A program made the position numbers and the translations under genes. A stretch of DNA of 64,000 nt from Pseudodesulfovibrio thermohalotolerans (GTDB taxonomy: Bacteria > Desulfobacterota > Desulfovibrionia > Desulfovibrionales > Desulfovibrionaceae). Positions 44,277 through 52,844 of this stretch are shown here, piece by piece; position 1 is the first letter of the stretch, and every line of letters starts with the position of its first letter. The DNA is taken from the NCBI RefSeq assembly GCF_021353295.2, contig NZ_CP120635.1, positions 2,311,501-2,375,500 of the forward strand, read 5' to 3'. The notes beneath the pieces were generated by a model. That model did no database searches, was not told where the DNA came from, and worked only from the letters and a program-made list of their open reading frames with translations.

Positions 44277-45986
44277 CTACAGGTCAATGCCATATTTCTT
44301 GATGGCCGCCATGCCGCCGTGGATGTTGGTCACATCCTTGTATCCCTTGTCGTCAAGCATGATCTGCGCCTCGTAGGAACGCGCTCCGGTATTACAGATC
44401 AGCACGATGGGCCGATCCGTGGGGATTTCGTCCAGACGGTCGTAAATCTCGCCCTGCGGGACGTTATGCCAGAACTCCGGATTGCGTTCCATGAACGGTC
44501 CGGCGTCCCCTTTCTCCCGGCAATCCAGGAAGAAGCAGGCATCCTTGTCGCGATGCTCCCACAGCTCCTTGAACCCGGCAGGACCCACGCCGCGGTTGAT
44601 GCCGCGCAACGCGTTGTCCGCAAGGTTGGCAAGGGTGTTGAGGATGTCCATGGCCGCAGCGAACGGCGGAGAATAGGCCAATTCCATATTGGATACGTCA
44701 TCAATGGTGGGAGACGACTTGAGAATGGCGGCCACCGCGTTGATGCGGCCCACCATGGCGTCTCCGGAGGAACCAAACCCCTGAACGCCGAGCACGCGGC
44801 GGGTGGGTTTGTCCACAACCATCTCAAGAGTCATCAGCTCCTTGGTCGGATAGAAATGCGCCCGGTCCAGTTGAATGAGCAACACGGACATGGCGTCGAA
44901 ACCGGCGGCCTTGGCGGATTCCAGGCTCAGGCCCGTGCCCGCCATGGAGGTCTCGAACAGCTTGACCACAAAGGAACCGACCACGCCGTCGAACATCGCC
45001 GAACCGCCCGCCAGATTGGTGCCGATGATGCGCCCCTGGCGGTTGGCCATGGAACCGAGCGGCAGGAAGGCGTCCGTGCCGGTAACGAGGTTCTTCACGA
45101 TGCAGCAGTCGCCGCCAGCATAGATGTCCGGATCGTTGGTACGCAGACATTCATCCACATACACTCCGCCGCGCTCATGCACGGCCAGTCCGGCTTCCTT
45201 GGCCAGGTCCGAATTGGGAACGACACCCGCCGAGATGATTACGGCGTCGGCATCGAGCACACGCTTGTCCGTGACCACCCGCTTGACCACGCCGCCCTCG
45301 CCCTCAATGGCCTTGACGGTCTCGCCGAAATAGAAGGAAACGCCGTTCTCTTCCATATGTTTTCGGCCCATGGTGGCCAGGGTCGGACTCACCAGACGAG
45401 GCATGATCTGGTCAGTGATCTCCACCACGGAAGTCTCAACGCCCCACATATCGGCGAACGCCTCCGCCATCTCCAGGCCAATGAAGCCCGCGCCGATAAT
45501 CACGGCGTTGCTTACCTCGCCCTTGGAGATGGACTCGCGGATGCGGGTTGCGTCGCCGGGATTGGCCACGTAGTTGACGCCCTTGAGGTCCTCGCCGGGC
45601 AAGCCCAGCCTGCGCGGGGAGGCGCCGGTGGCGATGACCAGCTTGTCATACGCTATGCAATCCTTTTCGCCGGTCTCGACGTTCTCCACCTCAACGCACT
45701 TCCTTTCACGGTCGATGCGCGTGGCTTTGGTCAGGACGCGGACGTCCACGCCCTTGACCTGCTTGAAGAACTTCGGATCGCGCAGCATGTGGAAGCTGGT
45801 GGTGCACAGCTCCGACGCGTCCGACACGTCGCCGGACACGTAATAGGGGATGCCGCACCCGCCGTAGGAAATCATGGCGCTCTGGTCGATCATGGTCACC
45901 CGGGACTCGGGCTCCAGCCGCTTGAAGCGGCAGGCGGCCTTGGGCCCGAGGGCCACACCGCCGATGACTACGATATGCTGAGACAT
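44277..45986 (-). CDS. CoA-disulfide reductase fused to a rhodanese domain
   Basis: 569 residues. The FAD-binding N-terminus (VVIGGVALGPKAACRFKRL) and active-site Cys C44 in SYGGCGIPYYVSG mark CoA-disulfide/NADH:persulfide reductases. NADH-domain motif is VIIGAGFIGLEMAEAF. A rhodanese domain (about 470-569) ends with the active Cys loop VLICNTGARSYEA. Such fusions (CoADR-RHD, Npsr) reduce CoA polysulfides or persulfides in sulfur metabolism, which fits a sulfate reducer. The Gly-rich loop GGVALGP is a slight variant of the usual GGVAGGASAA. An AAGGATT ribosome site is present. Confidence 0.9.
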   Translation of the reverse strand: MSQHIVVIGGVALGPKAACRFKRLEPESRVTMIDQSAMISYGGCGIPYYVSGDVSDASELCTTSFHMLRDPKFFKQVKGVDVRVLTKATRIDRERKCVEVENVETGEKDCIAYDKLVIATGASPRRLGLPGEDLKGVNYVANPGDATRIRESISKGEVSNAVIIGAGFIGLEMAEAFADMWGVETSVVEITDQIMPRLVSPTLATMGRKHMEENGVSFYFGETVKAIEGEGGVVKRVVTDKRVLDADAVIISAGVVPNSDLAKEAGLAVHERGGVYVDECLRTNDPDIYAGGDCCIVKNLVTGTDAFLPLGSMANRQGRIIGTNLAGGSAMFDGVVGSFVVKLFETSMAGTGLSLESAKAAGFDAMSVLLIQLDRAHFYPTKELMTLEMVVDKPTRRVLGVQGFGSSGDAMVGRINAVAAILKSSPTIDDVSNMELAYSPPFAAAMDILNTLANLADNALRGINRGVGPAGFKELWEHRDKDACFFLDCREKGDAGPFMERNPEFWHNVPQGEIYDRLDEIPTDRPIVLICNTGARSYEAQIMLDDKGYKDVTNIHGGMAAIKKYGIDL

Positions 45987-46036
45987 AAAACCAATCCTTG
46001 GAATCTTGGCTCCGGGCGTCCCTCAAACCCGGGGCG

Positions 46037-47215
46037 TTACTTCAGGAACGAACCGATGGCCCTGCCAAGACGCTTGATGCCTTCCTCAATGCGGACTTCG
46101 TCCGAGTTGGAGAAGTTCAGACGCAGGGTGTTGTCGCCGGAACCGTCCACGTAGAACGGCTTGCCGGGCACAAAGGCCACCTTGTCCTTCACGGCCATAT
46201 CCAGGAGCTGCATACTCGAACATTCCTCGGGCATGGTCACCCACAGGAACATGCCGCCTTCGGGCCGGGTGATGGTGACGCCGTCCGGGAAATACTTGCC
46301 GATCATCTCCACCATACACTCCCGCTGGCGGCCGTACCGCTCACGGATGAGCTCCACATGGGAATCGATGTCGTTGGTTTCGAGATAACGACGCATGATC
46401 GCCTGGGACACGGTGGAAGTATGGAGATCAGCGGCCTGCTTGGCGACGACAAGCTTGTCGTAGATATCCTTCTCCGGCGCGACCACCCAACCGATGCGGA
46501 AGCCCGGCGCGGCGATCTTGGAGAACGAACCGCACAGAAGGCCCTTATGCTCGCAGAACGAGAAAACGCTCGGCAGGTCTTCGCCCAGGAAGCGGAGCTC
46601 GCCGTAGGGGTCGTCCTCGACAAAGAGCACACCGTACTGGTCGCACAACGCCGCGACACCCTTGCGTTTCTCAAGCGAATAGCTTACGCCCGACGGGTTC
46701 TGGAAGTTGGGCACGGCGTAAAAACACTTGGCCCCTTCCTTGAACGCCGCTTCAAGCTCGGCGAGGTTCGGCCCGTCGTCCTCAAGAGACACGGTCACGA
46801 ACTCGGGCTCAAACAGGGAAAACGCCTGAATGGCTCCGAGATAGCCGGGCCGCTCGATGACGACCCTGTCGCCCCGGTCAAGAAAGACCTTGGCGCTGAT
46901 GTCGAGAATCTGCTGCGAACCCGAGGTCACCAGAATGGTATCCGGGTCCACGGTCAGGCCGCGCTTCAGATATCGCTGCGCGATGATCGCCCGCAGGCCC
47001 GCATCGCCTTCAGTGGTTGAATATTGCAGAGCGCTTGCCCCGATGTCCTTGAAGACCTCGTGAGCGGCCGCATCCATGGCGGGAACGGGGAAAAGTTCGG
47101 GATTGGGCAAACCGCCCGCAAAAGAAATGATCTCCGGATCAGCCGTGACTTTCAGAATTTCCCGGATGAATGAGCGATGAACGGTGCCCATCCTCCGAGC
47201 GAAACGTTGGGACAT
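46037..47215 (-). CDS. Class I/II PLP aminotransferase (2-aminoadipate/MocR-like type)
   Basis: 392 residues from ATG 47215 with GGAGG nine bases upstream. Fold-type I motifs: ALQYSTTEGDAGLRAIIAQR, YAVPNFQNPSGVSYSLEKR, VEDDPYGELRFLG and the PLP lysine in GSFSKIAAPGFRIGWVVA, with a final Arg for the carboxylate in NTLRLNFSNS. It resembles LysN/ARO8-like enzymes that transaminate aromatic amino acids, 2-aminoadipate or leucine. The exact substrate is uncertain. Its 5' leader holds hairpins (47321-47348). Confidence 0.88.
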   Translation of the reverse strand: MSQRFARRMGTVHRSFIREILKVTADPEIISFAGGLPNPELFPVPAMDAAAHEVFKDIGASALQYSTTEGDAGLRAIIAQRYLKRGLTVDPDTILVTSGSQQILDISAKVFLDRGDRVVIERPGYLGAIQAFSLFEPEFVTVSLEDDGPNLAELEAAFKEGAKCFYAVPNFQNPSGVSYSLEKRKGVAALCDQYGVLFVEDDPYGELRFLGEDLPSVFSFCEHKGLLCGSFSKIAAPGFRIGWVVAPEKDIYDKLVVAKQAADLHTSTVSQAIMRRYLETNDIDSHVELIRERYGRQRECMVEMIGKYFPDGVTITRPEGGMFLWVTMPEECSSMQLLDMAVKDKVAFVPGKPFYVDGSGDNTLRLNFSNSDEVRIEEGIKRLGRAIGSFLK

Positions 47216-47580
47216 GTTTTTTTCCTCCAAGCCACTTCGGATACTCCGAAAGCTGCTGCCTTGCAAGAGGATGCCCGCCCAAAGAGCGGATAAAAAACAC
47301 AGCCTTCCGGCTCAAAAGATAGAGGACCGGGGATCAAGCCGGTCCTCTGGGGGCAAGAAGAGGAGAATATGCATGTACCATGCGGTTCAGCCGCCCCGTC
47401 CAAACGGACACGCTCCGCTTGGGGATGGAGCCGCCAATACCCTAATAATAACTATTAACGAAACACTGTCAAGTTCTCCTGATCGCGAACACCCGCAGTC
47501 GGTTATTCCTTTCCCGAACACATGGAACGAATATTGCTTTTAACGTATCAGCCATTGAACCGCGGACAAAAGGATAAATA
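47216..47580. promoter_or_regulatory. Divergent regulatory region with leader hairpin and Fur-like motif
   Basis: Between the aminotransferase (minus) and the binding-protein gene (plus). AGAGGACCGG (47321-47330) and CCGGTCCTCT (47339-47348) make a perfect ten-pair stem in the aminotransferase leader, and AGCC-GGAA-GGCT with a following T-run stands just after it (minus sense). TAATAATAACTATTA (47443-47457) fits the Fur 7-1-7 box at 11 of 14 positions and shares AATAACTATTA with the ferredoxin promoter at 62924. Promoter boxes were not fixed. Confidence 0.45.
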
Positions 47581-48333
47581 ATGAAATCCATCCCCGCCAT
47601 AGTTTTGTTCATCGGCCTGCTTGCGGCCGCGACAATCCCCGCGCACGCCGGGGGATTCATCGCCATGGCCGCTCCCTATCCACCCTATTCCGAGAGCAAC
47701 GGGCTGTCCGTCAAAGGCATGACGGTGTCCACCCTGACCACCATCATGGACAAGTGCGGCACCCCCATCGCCGACCGCGAGATAAAGCTCATGCCGTGGG
47801 CCTACGCCTGTGAAAGCGCCGCCCGGCAACCGGGCCGCATTCTGCTCAACGCCAATCGAACGCAAGAGACGGAACACCTGTACAAATGGGTTGGACCGGT
47901 GGCCACGGCCAAAATCGTGCTCATCGGGCGCAAGCAAGACCGGCTGCGTATCCCCTCCCGCGCGCACCTGAGCGGTTATCGCATCGCCACGGTGCGCTGG
48001 AGCCGTCCGGAAAAGAATCTTCTGGCAGGCGGTCTGAAGGCGGAGCAGCTCATGCGCAGCCCGAGCCATGTCCAGGCCCTGCGGCAGCTCGGCAACGGAG
48101 ACGCCGACCTCTTCGCCACGACGGAACTCGACGCGCCCCGCCTGCTGGAAGGGTTGGGAATGCGCCAAGAAGACTACACGGTCTATTTCGTCTTCAACGA
48201 AGAGTCTCTGTATTTCGCTTTCAGCCGCGACACGGACGATGACCTCATCGACAAGCTCAATCTGGCGCTGGAGGAAATCAGGGCCTCGGAAGCCCGTGGA
48301 ACAAACAGGTTCGAAATGACATGCGCCCAATAG
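47581..48333 (+). CDS. Periplasmic solute-binding protein family 3, stand-alone
   Basis: 250 residues with a cleavable signal peptide (about 1-23, ending AHA). The mature protein follows the SBP_bac_3 plan: AAPYPPYSESNGLSVKGM, KLMPWAYACESAARQPGRILLN, and ATTELDAPRLLEGLG with the YRIATVRWSR hinge. It lacks companion permease or ATPase genes, so it may bind a ligand as a sensor part or serve another locus. The start has an AAAGGATAA ribosome site. Confidence 0.75.
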   Translation: MKSIPAIVLFIGLLAAATIPAHAGGFIAMAAPYPPYSESNGLSVKGMTVSTLTTIMDKCGTPIADREIKLMPWAYACESAARQPGRILLNANRTQETEHLYKWVGPVATAKIVLIGRKQDRLRIPSRAHLSGYRIATVRWSRPEKNLLAGGLKAEQLMRSPSHVQALRQLGNGDADLFATTELDAPRLLEGLGMRQEDYTVYFVFNEESLYFAFSRDTDDDLIDKLNLALEEIRASEARGTNRFEMTCAQ

Positions 48334-48416
48334 AAAAGAGAAACGGATTCGATCAAACGAATCTGGAAAAAAACCGATAAAACCCGGCACAAAGGGTGAG
48401 GCGGCAGAACAGAGAA

Positions 48417-48434
48417 AGGGGCCTGGCGGCCCCT
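48417..48434. terminator. Hairpin between convergent genes
   Basis: AGGGGCC (48417-48423), loop TGGC and GGCCCCT (48428-48434) form a perfect seven-pair stem, extended by CAGAG/CTCTG flanks. On the minus strand it is followed by TTTCTCT, so it may end the small gene. Confidence 0.6.
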
Positions 48435-48441
48435 CTGTCAT

Positions 48442-48612
48442 TTATTCCTTATCCGGTGACCAGTTCGGGTCGCGATATTTGTCGGGATTGTAAAGACGCC
48501 AATCGGAACCGTCATCATACTTCTCGTCCGCACCCGGATACGGAGTGTAGATGTTGTCCCGCTTGCTGGTTTCTTCGTGGCTATCCACATCTTCAATGAA
48601 TACATGTTCCAT
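48442..48612 (-). CDS. 56-residue acidic protein of unknown function
   Basis: The frame runs from ATG 48612 to TAA 48442-48444. An AGAGG ribosome site lies seven bases upstream. The product is acidic and Tyr/Pro/Asp-rich (MEHVFIEDVDSHEETSKRD, then IYTPYPGADEKYDDGSDWR, then a tail with NPDKYRDPNWSPDKE). The spaced aromatic and Asp residues suggest a small structured or binding peptide, but no family is recognised. It lies alone between a binding protein and the fumarase operon, with a hairpin at its end. Codon use and the good ribosome site support a real gene. Confidence 0.6.
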   Translation of the reverse strand: MEHVFIEDVDSHEETSKRDNIYTPYPGADEKYDDGSDWRLYNPDKYRDPNWSPDKE

Positions 48613-48703
48613 GACAAACCTCTAATATCCTGAACTTTATTCACCTCGATACGGATCGTGTTTCGAGGCGGGACGCCATGCGCCCCGCCCTTTCGTGAAT
48701 CAA

Positions 48704-49255
48704 TTACCCGGCAGTGTCAAGCTTGGGCTTGACGTACAATTCACCACCGTGACAGTCGTTGATGACCAGCAGCGGGAAATCCTTGACCTTCATGGCACGG
48801 ATGGCCTCCGGCCCCAATTCATCGAAGGCGATGACCTTGGATTCCACGATGGAGTTTGACAGCAGCGCGCCCGCCCCGCCCGTTGCGCCGAAGTAGACGC
48901 CCTTGTGTTTCTTCATGGCTTCCCGGACTTCATCCGACCGCTTGCCCTTGCCGATGGACGCCTTCATGCCCAGGGAATGAAGCCTCGGCGCGTAGGTATC
49001 CATACGATAGGAGGTGGTCGGCCCGGCGGAACCGATGGGACGGCCCGGAGGAGCCGGGCTGGGACCGACGTAGTAGATGGCCGAGCCCTCAAGCTCGAAG
49101 GGCAGCTCCTTGCCCGCATCCAGCAGTTCGAAAAGTTTCTTGTGGGCCGCGTCGCGCGCGGAATGGATGGTGCCGGACAGAAAAACGACGTCTCCGGCCC
49201 GCAACTGCTCAATGGCCTCGTCCGTAAGCGGCGTGTTCAATTTATATTCGGCCAT
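48704..49255 (-). CDS. Fe-S fumarate hydratase, beta subunit
   Basis: 183 residues from ATG 49255, coupled to the alpha subunit stop as TAATG with GAGGAGG upstream. It is the C-terminal half of class I fumarase as a separate protein: LNTPLTDEAIEQLRAGDVVFLSGTIHSARDAAHKKL, PIGSAGPTTSYRMDTYAP, YFGATGGAGALLS and VINDCHGGEL. With the alpha subunit it interconverts malate and fumarate. Confidence 0.93.
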   Translation of the reverse strand: MAEYKLNTPLTDEAIEQLRAGDVVFLSGTIHSARDAAHKKLFELLDAGKELPFELEGSAIYYVGPSPAPPGRPIGSAGPTTSYRMDTYAPRLHSLGMKASIGKGKRSDEVREAMKKHKGVYFGATGGAGALLSNSIVESKVIAFDELGPEAIRAMKVKDFPLLVINDCHGGELYVKPKLDTAG

Positions 49256-50094
49256 TACAGCACGACCTCCTCGTGTCGCTGGGAGTGACACTGGACATTG
49301 ACCGCCAGCGGCAGGCTGGCCAGGTGGCATGGTTCCATGGTGATCTTCACGCCGAGCACGGTGGTCTTGCCGCCCAGCCCCATGGGGCCTATCCCCAGCG
49401 CGTTGAGCGCCTCTTCCAATTCCTTCTCCATGGCCGCGACCGCGGGGTCGGGATGGGTGTCGTCAAGCTCGCGCAAAATCGACTTCTTGGCGATCTTGGC
49501 CGCGTGCTCGAAAGTACCGCCGATGCCGATGCCGATAACGGTCGGCGGACACGGATTCGGTCCTGCCTCGGCCACCCGCTCGACCACGAATTTCTTGATG
49601 CCCGCCCAGCCCTGGGCCGGAGCGAGCATGGTTACGCGGGACATGTTCTCGGCCCCGCCCCCCTTGGCCATGTAGGAAATCTTGAGCCGGTCGCCCGGGA
49701 CCATGTCGAAATGAATGATGGCCGGGGTGCCGTCGCCGGTGTTGGCGCGGGTCATGGGATCGCACGCAGATTTTCGCAGATAGCCGTCCGCGTATCCTTT
49801 GCACGTCCCTTCGTTGATAAGCTCACGCAGGTTGCCGCCCACGACCCGGCAATCGTCGCCGATCTCCACGTAGAATACGGCCAGACCGCAATCCTGGCAC
49901 AGCGGCAGCTTGGTGTCATGGGCCAGATCAGCATTCTCCAACAACTGGCGCAAAACCTCTTTCGCCGAAGGAGAATCCTCCTCGGCCATGGCCTGTTCCA
50001 GCCTTCTGCGAACATCCTGCGGCAGCTCCGTGTTCGCCTTCATGCACATGGCGGCCACGGCCTCGACCACATCCTTTCCCTGAATTTCTCTCAT
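49255..50094 (-). CDS. Fe-S fumarate hydratase, alpha subunit
   Basis: 279 residues, the cluster-bearing half of class I fumarase. Cluster-site Cys are in LPLCQDCGLAVFYVEIG, near NTGDGTPAI and in GPNPCPPTVIGIGIGGT, the expected [4Fe-4S] ligands of the two-subunit type. It is followed with one-base overlap by the beta subunit. A palindrome at 50127-50158 separates it from fumarate reductase upstream. Together with frdCAB it supplies and reduces fumarate. Confidence 0.94.
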   Translation of the reverse strand: MREIQGKDVVEAVAAMCMKANTELPQDVRRRLEQAMAEEDSPSAKEVLRQLLENADLAHDTKLPLCQDCGLAVFYVEIGDDCRVVGGNLRELINEGTCKGYADGYLRKSACDPMTRANTGDGTPAIIHFDMVPGDRLKISYMAKGGGAENMSRVTMLAPAQGWAGIKKFVVERVAEAGPNPCPPTVIGIGIGGTFEHAAKIAKKSILRELDDTHPDPAVAAMEKELEEALNALGIGPMGLGGKTTVLGVKITMEPCHLASLPLAVNVQCHSQRHEEVVL

Positions 50095-50126
50095 TGATTA
50101 GCCTCCAATGATTACCTCCGGCGGCC

Positions 50127-50158
50127 AGAGGGGAAACTTTTGGAAAAGTTTCCCCTCT
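50127..50158. repeat. 15-bp palindrome between fumarate reductase and fumarase genes
   Basis: AGAGGGGAAACTTTT (50127-50141) pairs exactly with 50144-50158 around GG (an effective hairpin of about 13 pairs). It may act as an intra-operon terminator or as a dispersed palindrome. A related T-rich sequence, CTTCAAAACTTTTT, follows on the plus side. Confidence 0.6.
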
Positions 50159-50255
50159 GAACTCTCCTTCAAAACTTTTTGCGGCTCCCTCCGCCCAAAG
50201 CCGTGCGAGCGCGTTGATGCATTCCGAGTCCCCTGCAAATGGGGGGGCAACCTGC

Positions 50256-50993
50256 TTATTTCCTGAAAAGACGTTTCAGGGACGTGATGCCCATTTTGCG
50301 CCGCAGAAATCCGAGCTGGTTCTGAAGCGGCAGGTGTTTGGGGCAGACATCTTCGCAAGCGAGCAGGCCCATGCAGCCGAATATCCCCATGTCGTTGCCG
50401 ATAATCTCGTAGTAGTCGTGCTCGGTCCGCTCGTCGCGCGGGTCGATAAGGAACCGGGCCACGCGGTTGAGCGATGCCGCCCCCAGGAAGTCCTCGCGCA
50501 GCCGGGCCGTGCCGCAGGCGGCGATACAGCATCCGCACTCCACGCACCGCTCCAGCTCGTAGATGGCGACGGCGTCCTTGTTGTCCATGCGCTCTTCCAG
50601 CGCGGTGGGATCGAAGATCTTCTTGGTGTGAATCCAGGACTCGGTCTTGGTGTACATCTCACGGAACCAGGTGCCGGTGTCCACGGACAGGTCGCCCACG
50701 AGCTTGAAGACAGGCAGCGGCAAAAGGGTTATCTCGCCCGGCAGGTCCCGGGTCTTGGTGTGGCAGGCCAGGCCCGGACGGCCGTTGATGACCATGCCGC
50801 AGGAACCACAGATGCCGGCCCTACAGCAGAAATCAAACTGGAGAGACGGGTCCTGCTCCTCGCGGATGCGATTGAGCGCGATGAACAGGGTCATGGAGTC
50901 GGTCTCTTCCAGGACGAACTCCTGCATATGCGGCATGGACAGCTCGTCTTCGGGATTATACCGGAAGATATTGAGTTTGAGTAATCTGGACAT
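50256..50993 (-). CDS. frdB: Fumarate reductase/succinate dehydrogenase iron-sulfur subunit
   Basis: 245 residues. Three clusters are visible: a plant-type [2Fe-2S] site (CCRAGICGSCGM), then two bacterial motifs, CVECGCCIAACG and CMGLLACEDVCPKHLPL, for [4Fe-4S] and [3Fe-4S]. It passes electrons between the flavoprotein and the membrane cytochrome. Two bases separate it from frdA, whose stop is followed by the GGAATAG site. Confidence 0.96.
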   Translation of the reverse strand: MSRLLKLNIFRYNPEDELSMPHMQEFVLEETDSMTLFIALNRIREEQDPSLQFDFCCRAGICGSCGMVINGRPGLACHTKTRDLPGEITLLPLPVFKLVGDLSVDTGTWFREMYTKTESWIHTKKIFDPTALEERMDNKDAVAIYELERCVECGCCIAACGTARLREDFLGAASLNRVARFLIDPRDERTEHDYYEIIGNDMGIFGCMGLLACEDVCPKHLPLQNQLGFLRRKMGITSLKRLFRK

Positions 50994-50995
50994 GG

Positions 50996-52831
50996 CTATT
51001 CCTTCCTGTCGTCGGCGCTGATGATTTGCGAATGGCCGTAGCCCCGGTCACCCGGCGGAATTTCCACGACGGTGGTGGCGGGCTCGTATTCGAGAGTCGG
51101 GAGGGTGTCCTCCGGCTTTTTCCAATAGGCCAGGGTGCGGGTCAGCCAGTCGCGGTCGTTACGCGCGGGGAAGTCCTCGCGGTTGTGCGATCCGCGCGAC
51201 TCGGTGCGCATGAGCGCGCCGTAGGCGACCATCAGGGCGAGCCGGACCTGGCCTTCGAGCTTGAGGGCGGCGGCCAGCTCGGGGTTGACGCCCTTGCCGT
51301 TGGAACGCAGCCCGACCTTCTTGGCCCGAATGAGGGCCTCCTGCAATTCGGCCACGCATTTTTCGAGCCCTTCCTGAGTGCGGAAGATGTTCGCGCCCTT
51401 GTGCAGGGCCTCCTGCATGGCGGCGCGGACCTTGTAGACGTTCTCCGAGCCGTTGGCGCCGGAGATCAGCGCGTCGATGCGGGCCTGCTGCCTGCCGACC
51501 TCGTCGTTGATAAGACCGGTCTTGAACTCGGTCTCGCACCCTTCGAGGTATTCGGCGACCTTGCGGCCGATAATGCCGCCGGCAACCACGGTCTCGGCCA
51601 GAGAGTTGCCGCCCAGCCGGTTGAAGCCGTGCATGTCCCAACAAGCGGCCTCGCCCGCGGCGAACAGTCCCTTGAGGCCGTAGGCGGCCCCGTCCCTGTT
51701 GGTGCGCACGCCGCCCATGGAATAGTGCTGGGTCGGGCGCACGGGGATGAGCTGATGAATGGGGTCCACGCCCAGGAACGAGGTGCATATCTCGTAGACC
51801 TCACGCAGCTTGCCGGTAATGTGCTCCTCGCCCAGATGGCGAATATCGAGCCAGAGATGCTCGCCGTAGGGCGACTTCACGCCGTGGCCTTCTCGCATGT
51901 GGTGGGTCATCCAGCGTGAGACCACGTCGCGGGAGGCCAGCTCGGCCTTCTCGGGTTCGTAGACGTGCATGAACCGCTTCTCGTCCACATCGAGCAGGGT
52001 GCCGCCGTCGCCCCGGCATCCTTCGGTGACCAGGATGTCGGTGGGCACGATGCCGGTGGGATGGAACTGGACGGCCTCCATGTTGCCCATGGGAACCACG
52101 CCGGTGTTGACGCACATGGTGTGCGCTCCGCCGTCGCAGATGACCGCGTTGGTGGTGTTCGGGTAGATGCGGCCGAACCCGCCCGCCGCGATCATGGTCG
52201 CCTTTGACAGATAGACGCGCAGTTCCCCGGTGCGCAGGCAGCGGGCGACCACGCCGAAGCAGGTCTCGCCGTCCTGGAGCAGGGCGATGGCTTCGGTCTT
52301 GTCGTGGACCTCCACGCCCTTTTCCGCGCAACGGTTGTCCATGGTGCACATGACCGCGTGGCCGGTGCCGTCCGAGGTATAGCAGGTGCGCCATTTGGCC
52401 GTGCCGCCGAAGGAACGGGCCATAATCAGCCCTTCCTTCTCCTTGGCCTCGACCTTTTCATATTGCTTGCCGCCCTTGTAATAGATGGACTTGCCGGGAA
52501 CCACGCGGTTCCACGGAACGCCCCAGTGGGCAAGACGACGCATCTCGATGGGAGCGGCGTCCGCGAACAGCCGGGCGACCTCCTGGTCGCACCCCCAGTC
52601 CGAGCCCTTGACCGTGTCCGCGAAATGGACGTCGGGACAGTCGCCCTCGCCCATGACGGAATTGCCCAGGGAGGCTTGCATCCCGCCCTGCGCGGCGGAG
52701 GAATGGGACCGCCGGGCCGGGACCAGGCTCAGACAGACGACGGAGAAACCGGCTTCGGCCGCTTCCACGGCCGCCCGCTCGCCCGCCAACCCCGCGCCGA
52801 CAACAAGAAAATCGGTGTAGACAGTCTGCAT
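50996..52831 (-). CDS. frdA: Fumarate reductase/succinate dehydrogenase flavoprotein subunit
   Basis: 611 residues. FAD covalent-binding loop SHSSAAQGGMQASLGN, preceded by VVGAGLAGERAAVEAAEAGFSV; substrate-side YSMGGVRTNRDGAAYGLKGLFAAGEAA; the two Arg/His of the active site lie in HRLGG-like and HSIGGxRT-like surroundings. The order cytochrome-flavoprotein-FeS and the single cytochrome subunit match quinol:fumarate reductase of Wolinella or Desulfovibrio, where it reduces fumarate or oxidises succinate. Confidence 0.96.
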   Translation of the reverse strand: MQTVYTDFLVVGAGLAGERAAVEAAEAGFSVVCLSLVPARRSHSSAAQGGMQASLGNSVMGEGDCPDVHFADTVKGSDWGCDQEVARLFADAAPIEMRRLAHWGVPWNRVVPGKSIYYKGGKQYEKVEAKEKEGLIMARSFGGTAKWRTCYTSDGTGHAVMCTMDNRCAEKGVEVHDKTEAIALLQDGETCFGVVARCLRTGELRVYLSKATMIAAGGFGRIYPNTTNAVICDGGAHTMCVNTGVVPMGNMEAVQFHPTGIVPTDILVTEGCRGDGGTLLDVDEKRFMHVYEPEKAELASRDVVSRWMTHHMREGHGVKSPYGEHLWLDIRHLGEEHITGKLREVYEICTSFLGVDPIHQLIPVRPTQHYSMGGVRTNRDGAAYGLKGLFAAGEAACWDMHGFNRLGGNSLAETVVAGGIIGRKVAEYLEGCETEFKTGLINDEVGRQQARIDALISGANGSENVYKVRAAMQEALHKGANIFRTQEGLEKCVAELQEALIRAKKVGLRSNGKGVNPELAAALKLEGQVRLALMVAYGALMRTESRGSHNREDFPARNDRDWLTRTLAYWKKPEDTLPTLEYEPATTVVEIPPGDRGYGHSQIISADDRKE

Positions 52832-52844
52832 GGCTTATTCTCCG

